In this document: piece by piece, positions 53,415 to 61,613 of the stretch
Position numbering within the stretch: position 1 is the first letter of the stretch
How the letters are laid out: each line of letters begins with the position of its first letter
Assembly (NCBI RefSeq): GCF_009728735.1
Contig: NZ_CP024636.1
Span: forward strand, 2,123,720 to 2,187,719
Source of the DNA: Pantoea phytobeneficialis
GTDB taxonomy: Bacteria > Pseudomonadota > Gammaproteobacteria > Enterobacterales > Enterobacteriaceae
Reading direction: 5' to 3'
DNA: 64,000 bases
Program-made: the position numbers and the translations under genes
Notes under the pieces: model-generated
The model's database searches: none
Seen by the model: only the letters and a program-made list of their open reading frames with translations
What the model was told of the DNA's origin: nothing

Positions 53415-53451
53415 AGTTATACAAATGGATAGGTATACGAAGGGATAATTG
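53415..53451 (-). promoter_or_regulatory. Shared 37-bp regulatory element, copy B (AraC-like gene)
   Basis: On the plus strand it begins AGTTATACAAATGGATAG and continues GTATACGAAGGGATAATTG. It starts 59 bp before the AraC-like ATG; copy A starts 56 bp before the porin ATG, in the same orientation. The equal spacing argues for a promoter-linked function. Confidence 0.65.
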
Positions 53452-53466
53452 ATTGTTGCTCAGGAT

Positions 53467-53527
53467 GCGCGATAAATCGCGCCGCTCCGGCTGAGCACAT
53501 TTTTGTAGCGGCGCGATTTATCGCGCG
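53467..53527. repeat. REP-like doublet
   Basis: GCGCGATAAATCGCGCCGCT at 53467 and GTAGCGGCGCGATTTATCGC at 53505, in inverted orientation, in the gap between the AraC-like leader and the LysR 3' end. Confidence 0.85.
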
Positions 53528-53601
53528 TTTTTGATATGAATTATCTATCTCTGCCACCGTCAGGCCGCAGCTAACCATAACCAAAGCCGATTACCCCGCC
53601 A

Positions 53602-54483
53602 TTACATCATCTGCTGTGCCAGCCGCAGTTCTCTGATCATTTGTTCTGCTGCCGGGGAGACGGGATAGGCGGCATGGGTGACGGCATAATGGGTCACTGT
53701 CCATGTCGGTGAGTCCGGTACGCAGACCAGCGGAAAGCGCGTCTGCATCAACTGTGCATAATGGTGCGGCAGGATACCCACCACATCGCCCGCGGCAATC
53801 AGCATCGCTACCGCCTCAATCCCCACCGCCTCCGGTCCCCGGCTCAGGTGCAGACGCGCCAACGCGTCCTCAACAAACGGCTGCTGTGCACGCCAGACTA
53901 ACGGTAACTGCCGCGCGCGCAACTCATTGCCAGCCAGCGTATACAGGCCGTGCGACTCGTCAAACAGGTCGACATAGTGCAGTGACGGGGTCTTCTGGTA
54001 ATCCATCACCCCTTTGATGACAATGTCCAGTCGTCTGTCCAGCAACGCCTGAATCAATTGCGATCCCGCCATGACGCTTAACGATAGCTGGACTCCCGGT
54101 GCATGGTGGCGCAACGCGCGCAACGCCTGTTGCAGATGCGAACCGCTGTGGCTGATGACATTGTCGGTGATCCCCATCACCAGCGGCCCGGAAATCACGC
54201 CGCGACTGGCATCCATCGCCGGGAATATGCGATCCAGCGCGCCTAACGCTTCGCGGGCATACAGCAGCGCTGACTCCCCCGCCACCGTCAGCTCGAAGCC
54301 TTTCGGCCCGCGCGTACACAGCGCCGTTCCGAGGGTTTCTTCGATCGATTTGATCTGACGACTGATGGTCGCCTTGGTCATATTCAGGGATTTCTCAGCA
54401 GCAGAAAATCCGCCAGATTGCGCCACTGCGCAGAATATTCGCAAGGCGCGCAGGTCTTTCTCATTCAATGTCCGGGATTTCAT
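53602..54483 (-). CDS. LysR-family regulator of the ureohydrolase/ABC operon
   Basis: The protein is 293 aa with an HTH at about 10-65 (LRALRIFCAVAQSGGFSAAEKSLNMTKATISRQIKSIEETLG) and an inducer domain from about residue 95 (SGPLVMGITDNVISHSG). It is divergent from the first ureohydrolase gene with 106 bp between starts, the usual arrangement for a LysR activator and its target. The probable ligand is the imported guanidino compound; this is inferred. Confidence 0.9.
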   Translation of the reverse strand: MKSRTLNEKDLRALRIFCAVAQSGGFSAAEKSLNMTKATISRQIKSIEETLGTALCTRGPKGFELTVAGESALLYAREALGALDRIFPAMDASRGVISGPLVMGITDNVISHSGSHLQQALRALRHHAPGVQLSLSVMAGSQLIQALLDRRLDIVIKGVMDYQKTPSLHYVDLFDESHGLYTLAGNELRARQLPLVWRAQQPFVEDALARLHLSRGPEAVGIEAVAMLIAAGDVVGILPHHYAQLMQTRFPLVCVPDSPTWTVTHYAVTHAAYPVSPAAEQMIRELRLAQQMM

Positions 54484-54496
54484 GGTTGCTGTTTCC

Positions 54497-54510
54497 GTAA
54501 CCGTGATTAC
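54497..54510. promoter_or_regulatory. Possible LysR box
   Basis: GTAACCGTGATTAC contains the dyad GTAA-N6-TTAC, next to the LysR start in the divergent promoter. It is a short and only suggestive match to a LysR-type site. Confidence 0.3.
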
Positions 54511-54589
54511 AAATAAGATCAGTTTTCCTGGTAAACCGGCATCCCTACACTCGCCTCAGTTCGTTTTTCGCCAATACCAGGAAATCATT

Positions 54590-55555
54590 ATGTCTTTACC
54601 GTTAACAGTGCCACCGCAAACTAATCATAAATCACTGCTGTTTTCCGAATTAGCCCTCGATCTCGATAATTTGCAAGCACATTTTGCCGTGCTGGGGATG
54701 CCTTACGGCGCGGCTTACACCCCGCAGGACTACAACAATGACCAGGTTCGCGCCCCGACCGCCATTCGTCAGGCCTCCGATCGTGTCATTCGCAGCCCCG
54801 AACGCTACGACTTCGATATCGATGGTCCGTTATTGCAGGGCCGGGATGACGTGCGTTTTGTCGACTGTGGCGATGTCCCTGCTGACCTCAATGATCCACG
54901 CGGTCACTTCGTTCGCGCCGAACAGGCCGTGCGTAAGATTCTTGCCGCCGGTGCGATTCCCATCGTCCTGGGTGGCGATCACGGCATTACCAACCCGATC
55001 CTGCGCGCCTTTGACGATCAGGGGCCGATCACTATTGTCCATCTTGATGCGCATCTCGACTGGCGTGATGACGTCAACGGCGTGACTGACGGCTTATCCA
55101 GCCCGATGCGCCGTGCTTCTGAACTGCCGTTCATCAAAGACATTATTCAAATCGGTATGCGGGCCTCAGGGAGTGCCCGCCAGGAAGAAGCCGATTATGC
55201 CCGTGAATGGGGAGCCAAAATCATCACCGCTTATGAGCTGCATGATCAGGGTATGGACGCCGTACTGGCGCAGATCCCGGACGGCGGTCGCTATTACCTG
55301 ACCATTGATGCTGATGGTTTTGATCCGGCGGTGATGCCTGCCGTGGCTGGCCCGGCACCGGGCGGCGTGACCTTTGTTCAGGCACGTAAACTGATTCACG
55401 GTTTAGTGAAAAAAGGCCGGGTGGTCGGCATGGATATCGTTGAAATCCAGCCGGCCAAAGATGTTCATCAGCTCTCCTGCATGACCGCAGGCCGTCTGGT
55501 GCTCAATTTGATTGGTGCGGCAATTCGCGCCGGTTACTGCGACAGCAATATTTAA
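54590..55555 (+). CDS. Ureohydrolase (agmatinase/guanidino-acid hydrolase family), copy 1
   Basis: The ATG at 54590 (CAGGAAATC before it) gives 321 aa; the in-frame start at 54365 lies in the LysR gene. The binuclear Mn site is His131 (GGDHGITNP), Asp153, His155 and Asp157 (HLDAHLDW), and Asp240 and Asp242 (TIDADGFDP), followed by the family's PAVAGPAPGG. It removes urea from an amidino or guanidino substrate such as agmatine, guanidinobutyrate or guanidinopropionate. The PYGAAYTPQDY region differs from standard SpeB, so agmatine is not assured. It heads an operon with an amino-acid importer and a second ureohydrolase. Confidence 0.9.
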   Translation: MSLPLTVPPQTNHKSLLFSELALDLDNLQAHFAVLGMPYGAAYTPQDYNNDQVRAPTAIRQASDRVIRSPERYDFDIDGPLLQGRDDVRFVDCGDVPADLNDPRGHFVRAEQAVRKILAAGAIPIVLGGDHGITNPILRAFDDQGPITIVHLDAHLDWRDDVNGVTDGLSSPMRRASELPFIKDIIQIGMRASGSARQEEADYAREWGAKIITAYELHDQGMDAVLAQIPDGGRYYLTIDADGFDPAVMPAVAGPAPGGVTFVQARKLIHGLVKKGRVVGMDIVEIQPAKDVHQLSCMTAGRLVLNLIGAAIRAGYCDSNI

Positions 55556-55570
55556 CCTTTTGGAGGACCT

Positions 55571-56299
55571 ATGACTCTTCGCTCGCTTCTGCTCAGTGCG
55601 CTGCTGTTTTCATCTGTTTCTCAGGCTGCTGACCCTATTCGGGTGGCGATTGATCCCACCTTCCCGCCGATGGAATATATCCAGAACAACCAGCGCACCG
55701 GCTTTGATGTGGATTTAGCGGCCGCCCTGTCGAAACAGATGGGCCGTCCGTTGGTGTATACCGATATGGATTTTAAAGCGATGGTGCCATCGGTGTTGGC
55801 GGGACGTCAGGACATCGTGTTATCTGCCATCTACATCACCGACGACCGCAAAAAAGTGGTGGATTTCACCGCCCCCTATTTCTCTGCCGGACTGGTGGTG
55901 ATGGTGAAAAAAGGCGACACCCGCATCAAAACACCACAGGATCTGGCCGGTAAACGCGTTGCCGTGCAGGTCGGCACCAAATCGGTCAAGGTGTTGGCGG
56001 ATCAGTTCCCCGGCGCACAAACCGTGGAAGTGGAAAAGAACGAAGAGATGTTCAACTCACTGGAAGCGGGCCGTGCCGATGCGGTGGTGACCGGTAAACC
56101 GGCCGCGCTGCTTTACAGCAAAACCCGTGGCACCACGCAGATCCTGACGGAACCGCTCACCCACGAAGAGTACGGCATTGCGGTGAGCAAACGTGAGCCG
56201 GAACTGCGCCAGCAACTCAATGACGCGCTGAAAGCCATCAAAGCGAACGGCACTTACGATGCGTTGCAGAAAAAATGGTTTGGCACCGCCGCACAATAA
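55571..56299 (+). CDS. Polar amino-acid ABC importer, periplasmic binding protein
   Basis: The protein is 242 aa. The signal peptide MTLRSLLLSALLFSSVSQA precedes AADPIRVAIDPTFPPMEYIQ. The family-3 fold shows GFDVDLAAALSKQMGRPL and TPQDLAGKRVAVQVGTKSVK. GGAGG precedes the start, 15 bp after the first ureohydrolase gene. It is expected to bind a cationic guanidino amino acid or amine. Confidence 0.92.
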   Translation: MTLRSLLLSALLFSSVSQAADPIRVAIDPTFPPMEYIQNNQRTGFDVDLAAALSKQMGRPLVYTDMDFKAMVPSVLAGRQDIVLSAIYITDDRKKVVDFTAPYFSAGLVVMVKKGDTRIKTPQDLAGKRVAVQVGTKSVKVLADQFPGAQTVEVEKNEEMFNSLEAGRADAVVTGKPAALLYSKTRGTTQILTEPLTHEEYGIAVSKREPELRQQLNDALKAIKANGTYDALQKKWFGTAAQ

Positions 56300-56311
56300 G
56301 CCGGGGTAAGC

Positions 56312-56983
56312 ATGGTTGAATTTGATTTTACCCCCGCGTTTGCTGCCTGGCCGGAGTTGTTGTCAGGGGCCTGGGTGACGATTGAGGTCACCCTGTGCGC
56401 CCTGCTGATCAGCTGCTGTCTCGGTACCTTAATCGGTCTGGGGAGGCTCAATCCCCAGCGCAAACTGGTGTGGTGGCTGTGCAACAGTTACGTGGTGTTC
56501 GTCCGTGGCACGCCGCTGCTGGTGCAGCTGTTTATCCTCTATTTCGGTCTGCCCTATTTTAACATCGTTATCCCGGCCTTCGTCTGCGGCATTATCGGTC
56601 TGGGATGCTACTCGGCGGCGTATGTCTCTGAGCTGGTACGCGGTGCAATTTTGTCGATCGATCGTGGGCAAACCGAAGCGGCGCGCTCAATGGGGATGTC
56701 CGGTGCCCAGGCGATGCGCCTGATTATCCTGCCGCAGGCGTTGGTACGCATGGTGCCACCGCTGGCTAATGAATTTATTGCGCTAACCAAAAATTCCGCA
56801 CTGGTTTCGCTGGTGACCATTCACGACCTGATGCATGAGGGGCAGAAAGTGATCAGCGTCTCCTACCGCTCGCTGGAGGTTTACATCGTGATTGCCTTTA
56901 TCTATCTGCTGATGACCAGCAGCACCATGCTGCTGCTGCGCGTGGTGGAGAAAAAACTGCGTGCCGGGGGGATGGTGCAATGA
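56312..56983 (+). CDS. Polar amino-acid ABC importer, permease
   Basis: This 223-aa inner-membrane protein has about five helices. Conserved segments are FVRGTPLLVQLFILYFGLPYF and AAYVSELVRGAILSIDRGQTE. It acts as a homodimer with the ATPase whose gene it overlaps by four bases (ATGA). Confidence 0.93.
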   Translation: MVEFDFTPAFAAWPELLSGAWVTIEVTLCALLISCCLGTLIGLGRLNPQRKLVWWLCNSYVVFVRGTPLLVQLFILYFGLPYFNIVIPAFVCGIIGLGCYSAAYVSELVRGAILSIDRGQTEAARSMGMSGAQAMRLIILPQALVRMVPPLANEFIALTKNSALVSLVTIHDLMHEGQKVISVSYRSLEVYIVIAFIYLLMTSSTMLLLRVVEKKLRAGGMVQ

Positions 56984-57756
56984 GTACCGCCATCATTGAG
57001 GCGCTTAACCTCGATAAGTATTTCGACCAGCACCATGTGCTGAAGCAGGTCAGCCTGTCGGTGGCTCGCGGTGAGGTGGTGGTGATTATCGGCCCCAGCG
57101 GCTCCGGTAAAAGCACCTTTTTACGCTGCTGCAACGGCCTCGAAGTCGCACAGCTTGGCAGTATCCGCCTGTGTGGCCAGCAGTTATTGCAGGATGGCAA
57201 ACTGCTGACCGAGCCGGACCTGAACATCCTGCGGCGTCAGGCGGGGATGGTGTTCCAGTCCTTCAACCTGTTTCCCCATCTGTCAATTCTCGATAATGTC
57301 GCCATTGGTCCACACAAAATTCTGAAACAGGGACGCGCCTTCGCCCGGCAACTGGCGCTGGAACTGCTGGAAAAAGTCGGGCTGGCGCATAAGGCACAGG
57401 CGATGCCTGCCAGCCTTTCCGGCGGTCAGAAGCAACGCGTTGCGATTGCCCGCGCACTGGCATTGCAGCCCGAGGTGATGCTGTTTGATGAACCTACCTC
57501 GGCCCTCGACCCGGAACTGACCAGGGAAGTACTGGAGGTGATGAAGCAACTGGCGCAGGACGGAATGACGATGATCATCGTCACACACGAAATGAACTTC
57601 GCCCGTGAAGTTGCCGACCGGCTGGTAGTGATGGAGGATGGTGTGATTGTCGAGCAAGGTCCGACCCGCACGCTGTTCTCCTCCCCGACTCACCCGCGTA
57701 CCCGTGCACTGTTGCAGCATGCGCTGATTTCCGCTGGAGAAAAACATGAGCATTAA
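56980..57756 (+). CDS. Polar amino-acid ABC importer, ATPase subunit
   Basis: The protein is 258 aa. Walker A is [12 protein letters not shown], signature [16 protein letters not shown], Walker [16 protein letters not shown] and H-loop IVTHEMNFAREV. It overlaps the permease gene (4 bp) and the second ureohydrolase gene (11 bp), so uptake and hydrolysis are translationally linked. Confidence 0.94.
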   Translation: MSTAIIEALNLDKYFDQHHVLKQVSLSVARGEVVVIIGPSGSGKSTFLRCCNGLEVAQLGSIRLCGQQLLQDGKLLTEPDLNILRRQAGMVFQSFNLFPHLSILDNVAIGPHKILKQGRAFARQLALELLEKVGLAHKAQAMPASLSGGQKQRVAIARALALQPEVMLFDEPTSALDPELTREVLEVMKQLAQDGMTMIIVTHEMNFAREVADRLVVMEDGVIVEQGPTRTLFSSPTHPRTRALLQHALISAGEKHEH

Positions 57757-58687
57757 TCTGCGCGGCAGCGAACGGCTGAACCGCGCGTTTACCGGTATTC
57801 CCACCTTTCTGCGCGCGGATTATTGCGCCAGCCTGAGCGAACTGAATGCGGCGGTGGCGGTATTTGGCGTGCCCTTTGATGAAGGTTCCCCCTGGCAACC
57901 GGGCAGTCGTTTTGCCCCGCGCAGCATTCGCGAACATTCAATGCGTTTTGCCCCGACGGGTTTCTTTGATGTTGAGCGTCAGCAACATTTCCTGACCGAT
58001 GTGGTGACGCAGGGGCGTCTGGTGGATGTCGGGGATGTGGATGTGTTGCCAACCAATGTGATGGGTACCCATGACAATATCAGCGCTATGACGCAGTCGA
58101 TTCGCCAGCGTCAGGCGATTCCCGTCGCCATCGGTGGCGATCATTCGGTATCCTGGCCGCTGATTCGCGGCATTCAGGAGCCGGTGCATGTGGTGCAGTT
58201 CGATGCTCATCTCGATTTCGCCCCGGTCACCAACGGCGTGCATTACAGCAACGGGCAACCCTTCCGCCATATCATGGCGCTGGAACAGGTACAAAGCCTG
58301 ACGCAGATTGGCATACGCAGCCGACGTGTGCGCCCCTCGGAATTCAGCGATGCCACGGCACAGGGCAGCACCATTATCACGCACCAACAGTTCCGCCAAC
58401 GCTCAGCCGAGGCGCTGTTTAACCATCTGCCCGCCGGGGAAAAATGCTACATCAGTATCGATATTGATGTGCTGGATATGGCGCTGGTGCCCGGCTGTGC
58501 GTCCGCCGAACCGGGTGGGATGCAATATGACGAACTGCTGCGGTCGCTGTTGGCGCTGATGGCACGCATGGAGGTGGTGGGGATTGACCTGGTGGAGGTT
58601 AACCCGCAACTGGATGTTGCTACGGGTGTCACCTCATATCTTGCTGCTCATCTGCTGGTGGAAATGCTGGGCCACCTGCTGCAATAA
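57746..58687 (+). CDS. Ureohydrolase (agmatinase/guanidino-acid hydrolase family), copy 2
   Basis: The protein is 313 aa. The Mn site is His133 (GGDHSVSWPL), Asp153, His155 and Asp157 (QFDAHLDFAP), and Asp239 and Asp241 (SIDIDVLDMALVPGCASAEPGG). The usual DPxxxPG element has Met in place of Pro (LDMALVPG), a change known in guanidinobutyrase and guanidinopropionase types. It diverges strongly from copy 1, so the two probably act on different substrates or form a mixed enzyme. It ends the operon and converges on the FAD oxidoreductase gene with 3 bp between stops. Confidence 0.9.
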   Translation: MSINLRGSERLNRAFTGIPTFLRADYCASLSELNAAVAVFGVPFDEGSPWQPGSRFAPRSIREHSMRFAPTGFFDVERQQHFLTDVVTQGRLVDVGDVDVLPTNVMGTHDNISAMTQSIRQRQAIPVAIGGDHSVSWPLIRGIQEPVHVVQFDAHLDFAPVTNGVHYSNGQPFRHIMALEQVQSLTQIGIRSRRVRPSEFSDATAQGSTIITHQQFRQRSAEALFNHLPAGEKCYISIDIDVLDMALVPGCASAEPGGMQYDELLRSLLALMARMEVVGIDLVEVNPQLDVATGVTSYLAAHLLVEMLGHLLQ

Positions 58688-58690
58688 GCG

Positions 58691-60019
58691 TTACATCATC
58701 TGCGGTTCACGAATTGCATTGCCCCGGTCAAAGCGACTTAAACGGTAAGGCGACAAATCGGTATAGGGTTGATCGTGCATCACCATCTGCGCGCACAACT
58801 TACCGGCTCCTGGCCCGATACCGAAGCCATGACCGCTAAAACCGCTGGCGACAATCAACCCCGGAATCTGGCTGATTTCGTCAATTACCGGCACCAGATC
58901 CGGGGTGGTATCAATCCAGCCGCCCCAGGCGTGATCAACCGCAATCCCCTGCAATTGCGGGAATTCGTGCACCATTTTAGCAATCGCCTCGCGCAGAATT
59001 TGCTTATCTGCCGCCGGATCAAGCACGCGGATCTTTTCAAACGGTGAGATCCCGTCCATTGACCAGGATCCGGCAGCTTCCGGGCCGGAGAAGAAGGATC
59101 CATTGAGGCGAATTTTCAGCTTTTTGGCGATTTTGCTGCGGTACATCGGATAGAAGCGCGTGGCGTAGCGCAGGTTTTGCGGCGCCAGATCGAGCTGTCC
59201 ACGCCCGGAAATCGCCACGGTGTAGCTGCCATCCAGCCGACGACGAATCGCCAGGCCCGGCACACTCAGGCACCCTTCTGTCACCTGGGGCGCAACCGTG
59301 GTTTTAAATGCCGTGCCCAGAATGTTGGCGCTCGGCAAATCAATGCCGTAGCGGCTACAAAACCGTGAACTCCAGGCGCCACCGCACAGGATCACCTTGC
59401 TGGCCTTCACCAGCCCGCGTTCAGTCCAGACGCCGGTTACCCGTCCAGCGCTGATGTCGAGGCCACGTACCGCGCAACGCTGTTGAATATTGGCCCCCAG
59501 CTTTTGTGCCCCGATCGCCAGCGCCGGTACCGCCTGGGAAGGTTCCGCACGACCATCGGTGGGGGACCAGACGCCGCCGAGCCAGGATGTCTTACCACCA
59601 ATACGTTCCTGCACCTCTTTGGCAGATAAGATCTGGCTATGGAACCCGATATTTTTTGCCTGTTTGCCCCAGTTCTCCCATTTCGCCAGGTCGGCGGCTT
59701 CGGTGGTGCCATACAGGATACCGCTACGGCGAAAACCCAGGTCCCTACCAATTTCTTCACCCAGTTCGGACCAGCATTGCAGGCTGTACATCGCCATAGG
59801 CAACTCGTACAGATCGCGATTCTGTTGTCGCACCCAACCCCAGTTACGGCTGGATTGCTCACCGGCCATCACCCCTTTCTCAAACAGCGCCACCGCTACG
59901 CCACGTTTCGCCAGTTCGTAGGTGACCGAGGTGCCAATAATTCCGCCGCCAATTACCACCACGTCAACTGCCTCAGGAAACGACGGGCTGTCCGGTACTG
60001 CATCAATCTTTACGCGCAT
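58691..60019 (-). CDS. FAD-dependent amine/amino-acid oxidoreductase (DAO/PuuB-like family)
   Basis: The protein is 442 aa. The dinucleotide site is VVVIGGGIIGTSVTYELAKRGVAVALFEKG, preceded by a 15-residue lead. The motif EQSSRNWGWVRQQNRD marks the DAO branch that includes gamma-glutamylputrescine-oxidase-like enzymes, and DHAWGGWIDTTPDLVPVI and FSGHGFGIGPGAGKL form the C-terminal FAD contact. It probably oxidises an amine or amino acid made by the neighbouring ureohydrolases (putrescine- or GABA-like). That link is inference because it is transcribed convergently. It would produce an aldehyde or ketoacid. Confidence 0.88.
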   Translation of the reverse strand: MRVKIDAVPDSPSFPEAVDVVVIGGGIIGTSVTYELAKRGVAVALFEKGVMAGEQSSRNWGWVRQQNRDLYELPMAMYSLQCWSELGEEIGRDLGFRRSGILYGTTEAADLAKWENWGKQAKNIGFHSQILSAKEVQERIGGKTSWLGGVWSPTDGRAEPSQAVPALAIGAQKLGANIQQRCAVRGLDISAGRVTGVWTERGLVKASKVILCGGAWSSRFCSRYGIDLPSANILGTAFKTTVAPQVTEGCLSVPGLAIRRRLDGSYTVAISGRGQLDLAPQNLRYATRFYPMYRSKIAKKLKIRLNGSFFSGPEAAGSWSMDGISPFEKIRVLDPAADKQILREAIAKMVHEFPQLQGIAVDHAWGGWIDTTPDLVPVIDEISQIPGLIVASGFSGHGFGIGPGAGKLCAQMVMHDQPYTDLSPYRLSRFDRGNAIREPQMM

Positions 60020-60108
60020 ACAACATCCTCAAGGTCACAGGCTCATCGCTCATTATTGATTTAACGGACAATAATTAACTATCGGAGTTATTTATGGCCG
60101 GTCTGCAA

Positions 60109-60504
60109 CTAGGCGTTCTGGTAGAGATCCCAACGATTGCCGTAAATATCTTCGAACACCACCACCATGCCGTACTCTTCTTCGCGCGGTTCTTCGCAGA
60201 ACGTGACGCCATTGGCTTTCATCTGCTGGTAATCACGCCAGAAGTCGTCGGTTTGCAGAAACAGAAATACGCGCCCGCCGCATTGGTTGCCGATAAATTG
60301 TTCCTGGCGTGGATTGGAGGCTTTCGCCAGCAACAAATTGCAGTCGCTTTCCGGGTTGGGATTCACCACCACCCAGCGTTTGCCGGGCTGCGGCGTGTCT
60401 TCGATTAAATGGAAACCCAGTTTCTGGGTGTAATATTCAATCGCGCGGTCGTAATCATCCACGACAATTGCCACATATCCCATGCAACGTTTTTGCGTGC
60501 GCAT
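60109..60504 (-). CDS. VOC (glyoxalase/bleomycin-resistance) family protein
   Basis: The 131-aa product has two beta-alpha-beta-beta-beta modules: GYVAIVVDDYDRAIEYYTQKLGFHLIED and the C-terminal MVVVFEDIYGNRWDLYQN. GGGAGTG precedes the ATG. Members bind metal to isomerise, open or sequester small molecules. It is the first of three minus-strand detoxification-type genes; function is not defined further. Confidence 0.88.
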   Translation of the reverse strand: MRTQKRCMGYVAIVVDDYDRAIEYYTQKLGFHLIEDTPQPGKRWVVVNPNPESDCNLLLAKASNPRQEQFIGNQCGGRVFLFLQTDDFWRDYQQMKANGVTFCEEPREEEYGMVVVFEDIYGNRWDLYQNA

Positions 60505-60525
60505 TACTTCACTCCCTTGTCAGTT

Positions 60526-60981
60526 TTAAAGTGGTTTCATCATAAAGACACTCAGCGGATCAGGCTGATACGGCGGGAAGGCCTCGCACTGGCGATAGCC
60601 CAGGTTTTCATACAAACGAATGGCGGCGAGCTGCTGATTGCCGGTTTCCAGTCGGGCCTGGTCGCAGCCCTGTGCGATGGCGATCTTTTCCAGCCGCTGT
60701 ACAATCGCCTCGCCCAATTGTTTGCCACGCCAGGCGCTGCGTACGTAGATACGCTTGAGTTCCGCGCTGCCATCCTGCTGCATCAACACCGCGCCACAGC
60801 CAACCGGCTGATTTGCATCACCGGTGACAATCACACAATGCAGCCCATCTTCCGCGACGGTGGTCAAATCAAGGCAATGGTTACTCTCCGCCGGATAAAG
60901 CACGCTCTGGAAGGCATCCAGCTCGGCCACCAGCAATTGGAAATGGCGGTCATGAGCAGATGTGGTTTTGATAGCAAACAT
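60526..60981 (-). CDS. GNAT-family N-acetyltransferase 1
   Basis: The ATG at 60981 with AGGAG upstream gives 151 aa. The acetyl-CoA loop reads LKRIYVRSAWRGKQLGEAIVQRL (the R/Q-x-x-G-x-G/A type), followed by LETGNQQLAAIRLYENLGYRQCEAF, a C-terminal pattern of PA4866/YsnE-like acetyltransferases. The acceptor is unknown. It lies 16 bp after the second GNAT gene on the same strand. Confidence 0.9.
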   Translation of the reverse strand: MFAIKTTSAHDRHFQLLVAELDAFQSVLYPAESNHCLDLTTVAEDGLHCVIVTGDANQPVGCGAVLMQQDGSAELKRIYVRSAWRGKQLGEAIVQRLEKIAIAQGCDQARLETGNQQLAAIRLYENLGYRQCEAFPPYQPDPLSVFMMKPL

Positions 60982-60997
60982 CCCTGCACTCCTGTTA

Positions 60998-61441
60998 TCA
61001 CGCACCCAGCAATTTGCGATATTGAATAAATTCGGTTTTGCTGGCGATCTGATCATAAAGTTTGCGCGCGGTGGCATTGGACTCCTGCGTTGTCCAGTAC
61101 ACCCGCGAGCAACCCAAGGCTTCGGCCTGCTGATAAACGGCCAGGATCAGCGCTTTCCCTGCCCCTTTACCCCGCGCCGCTTCACTGACAAACAGATCCT
61201 GGAGATAACAGTAATCACCGACAGTCCAGGTGGTGCGGTGCGTCAGATAATGCACCAGGCCAATCAGCTTCCCGTTCTCTTCCGCGACCAGGCAGTACAT
61301 GGGTTGGCTATCGGCCATAAATCGACGAAAAGTCTGTTCGGTGGCGACATCGCTGATACTGGCTGCATAAAAACGTTGATAGCCCTTCCATAACTTTTGC
61401 CACGCAGAACGATCGTCAAAACTTAACGCGCGAATTTCCAT
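60998..61441 (-). CDS. GNAT-family N-acetyltransferase 2
   Basis: The protein is 147 aa. The acetyl-CoA site is LQDLFVSEAARGKGAGKALILAV, then VYWTTQESNATARKLYDQIASKTEFIQYRK. It matches the GNAT type annotated as acting on small amines. AGGAG lies before the ATG. It is probably cotranscribed with GNAT 1 and the VOC gene. Confidence 0.9.
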   Translation of the reverse strand: MEIRALSFDDRSAWQKLWKGYQRFYAASISDVATEQTFRRFMADSQPMYCLVAEENGKLIGLVHYLTHRTTWTVGDYCYLQDLFVSEAARGKGAGKALILAVYQQAEALGCSRVYWTTQESNATARKLYDQIASKTEFIQYRKLLGA

Positions 61442-61613
61442 GATGATTCATTCTCCTGTTTTGCATTGATCATTCTGTAAACGACGCACCACTATAGAAC
61501 CTTTTCCAATTAAGTGAACAACTTCACAACTGCGTCACCGCAATTAGTCGCTGAGACGCAGCGGGACTTACAATGATTTTCTTATCTCGCGGTTTTTCAG
61601 GAGGAAACACGTC

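Noticed and set aside
45881..53580. GCTAACCATAA shared at 45881-45891 and 53570-53580
   Set aside because: An 11-mer seen twice in gene-free DNA could be a second shared site, but with no dyad, no common distance to a start and no third copy I do not claim it.
54484..54589. ykkC guanidine riboswitch before the ureohydrolase operon
   Set aside because: I looked for the conserved ACGR-type loops and paired stems in the 106-bp leader and saw none; a LysR regulator is the visible control.
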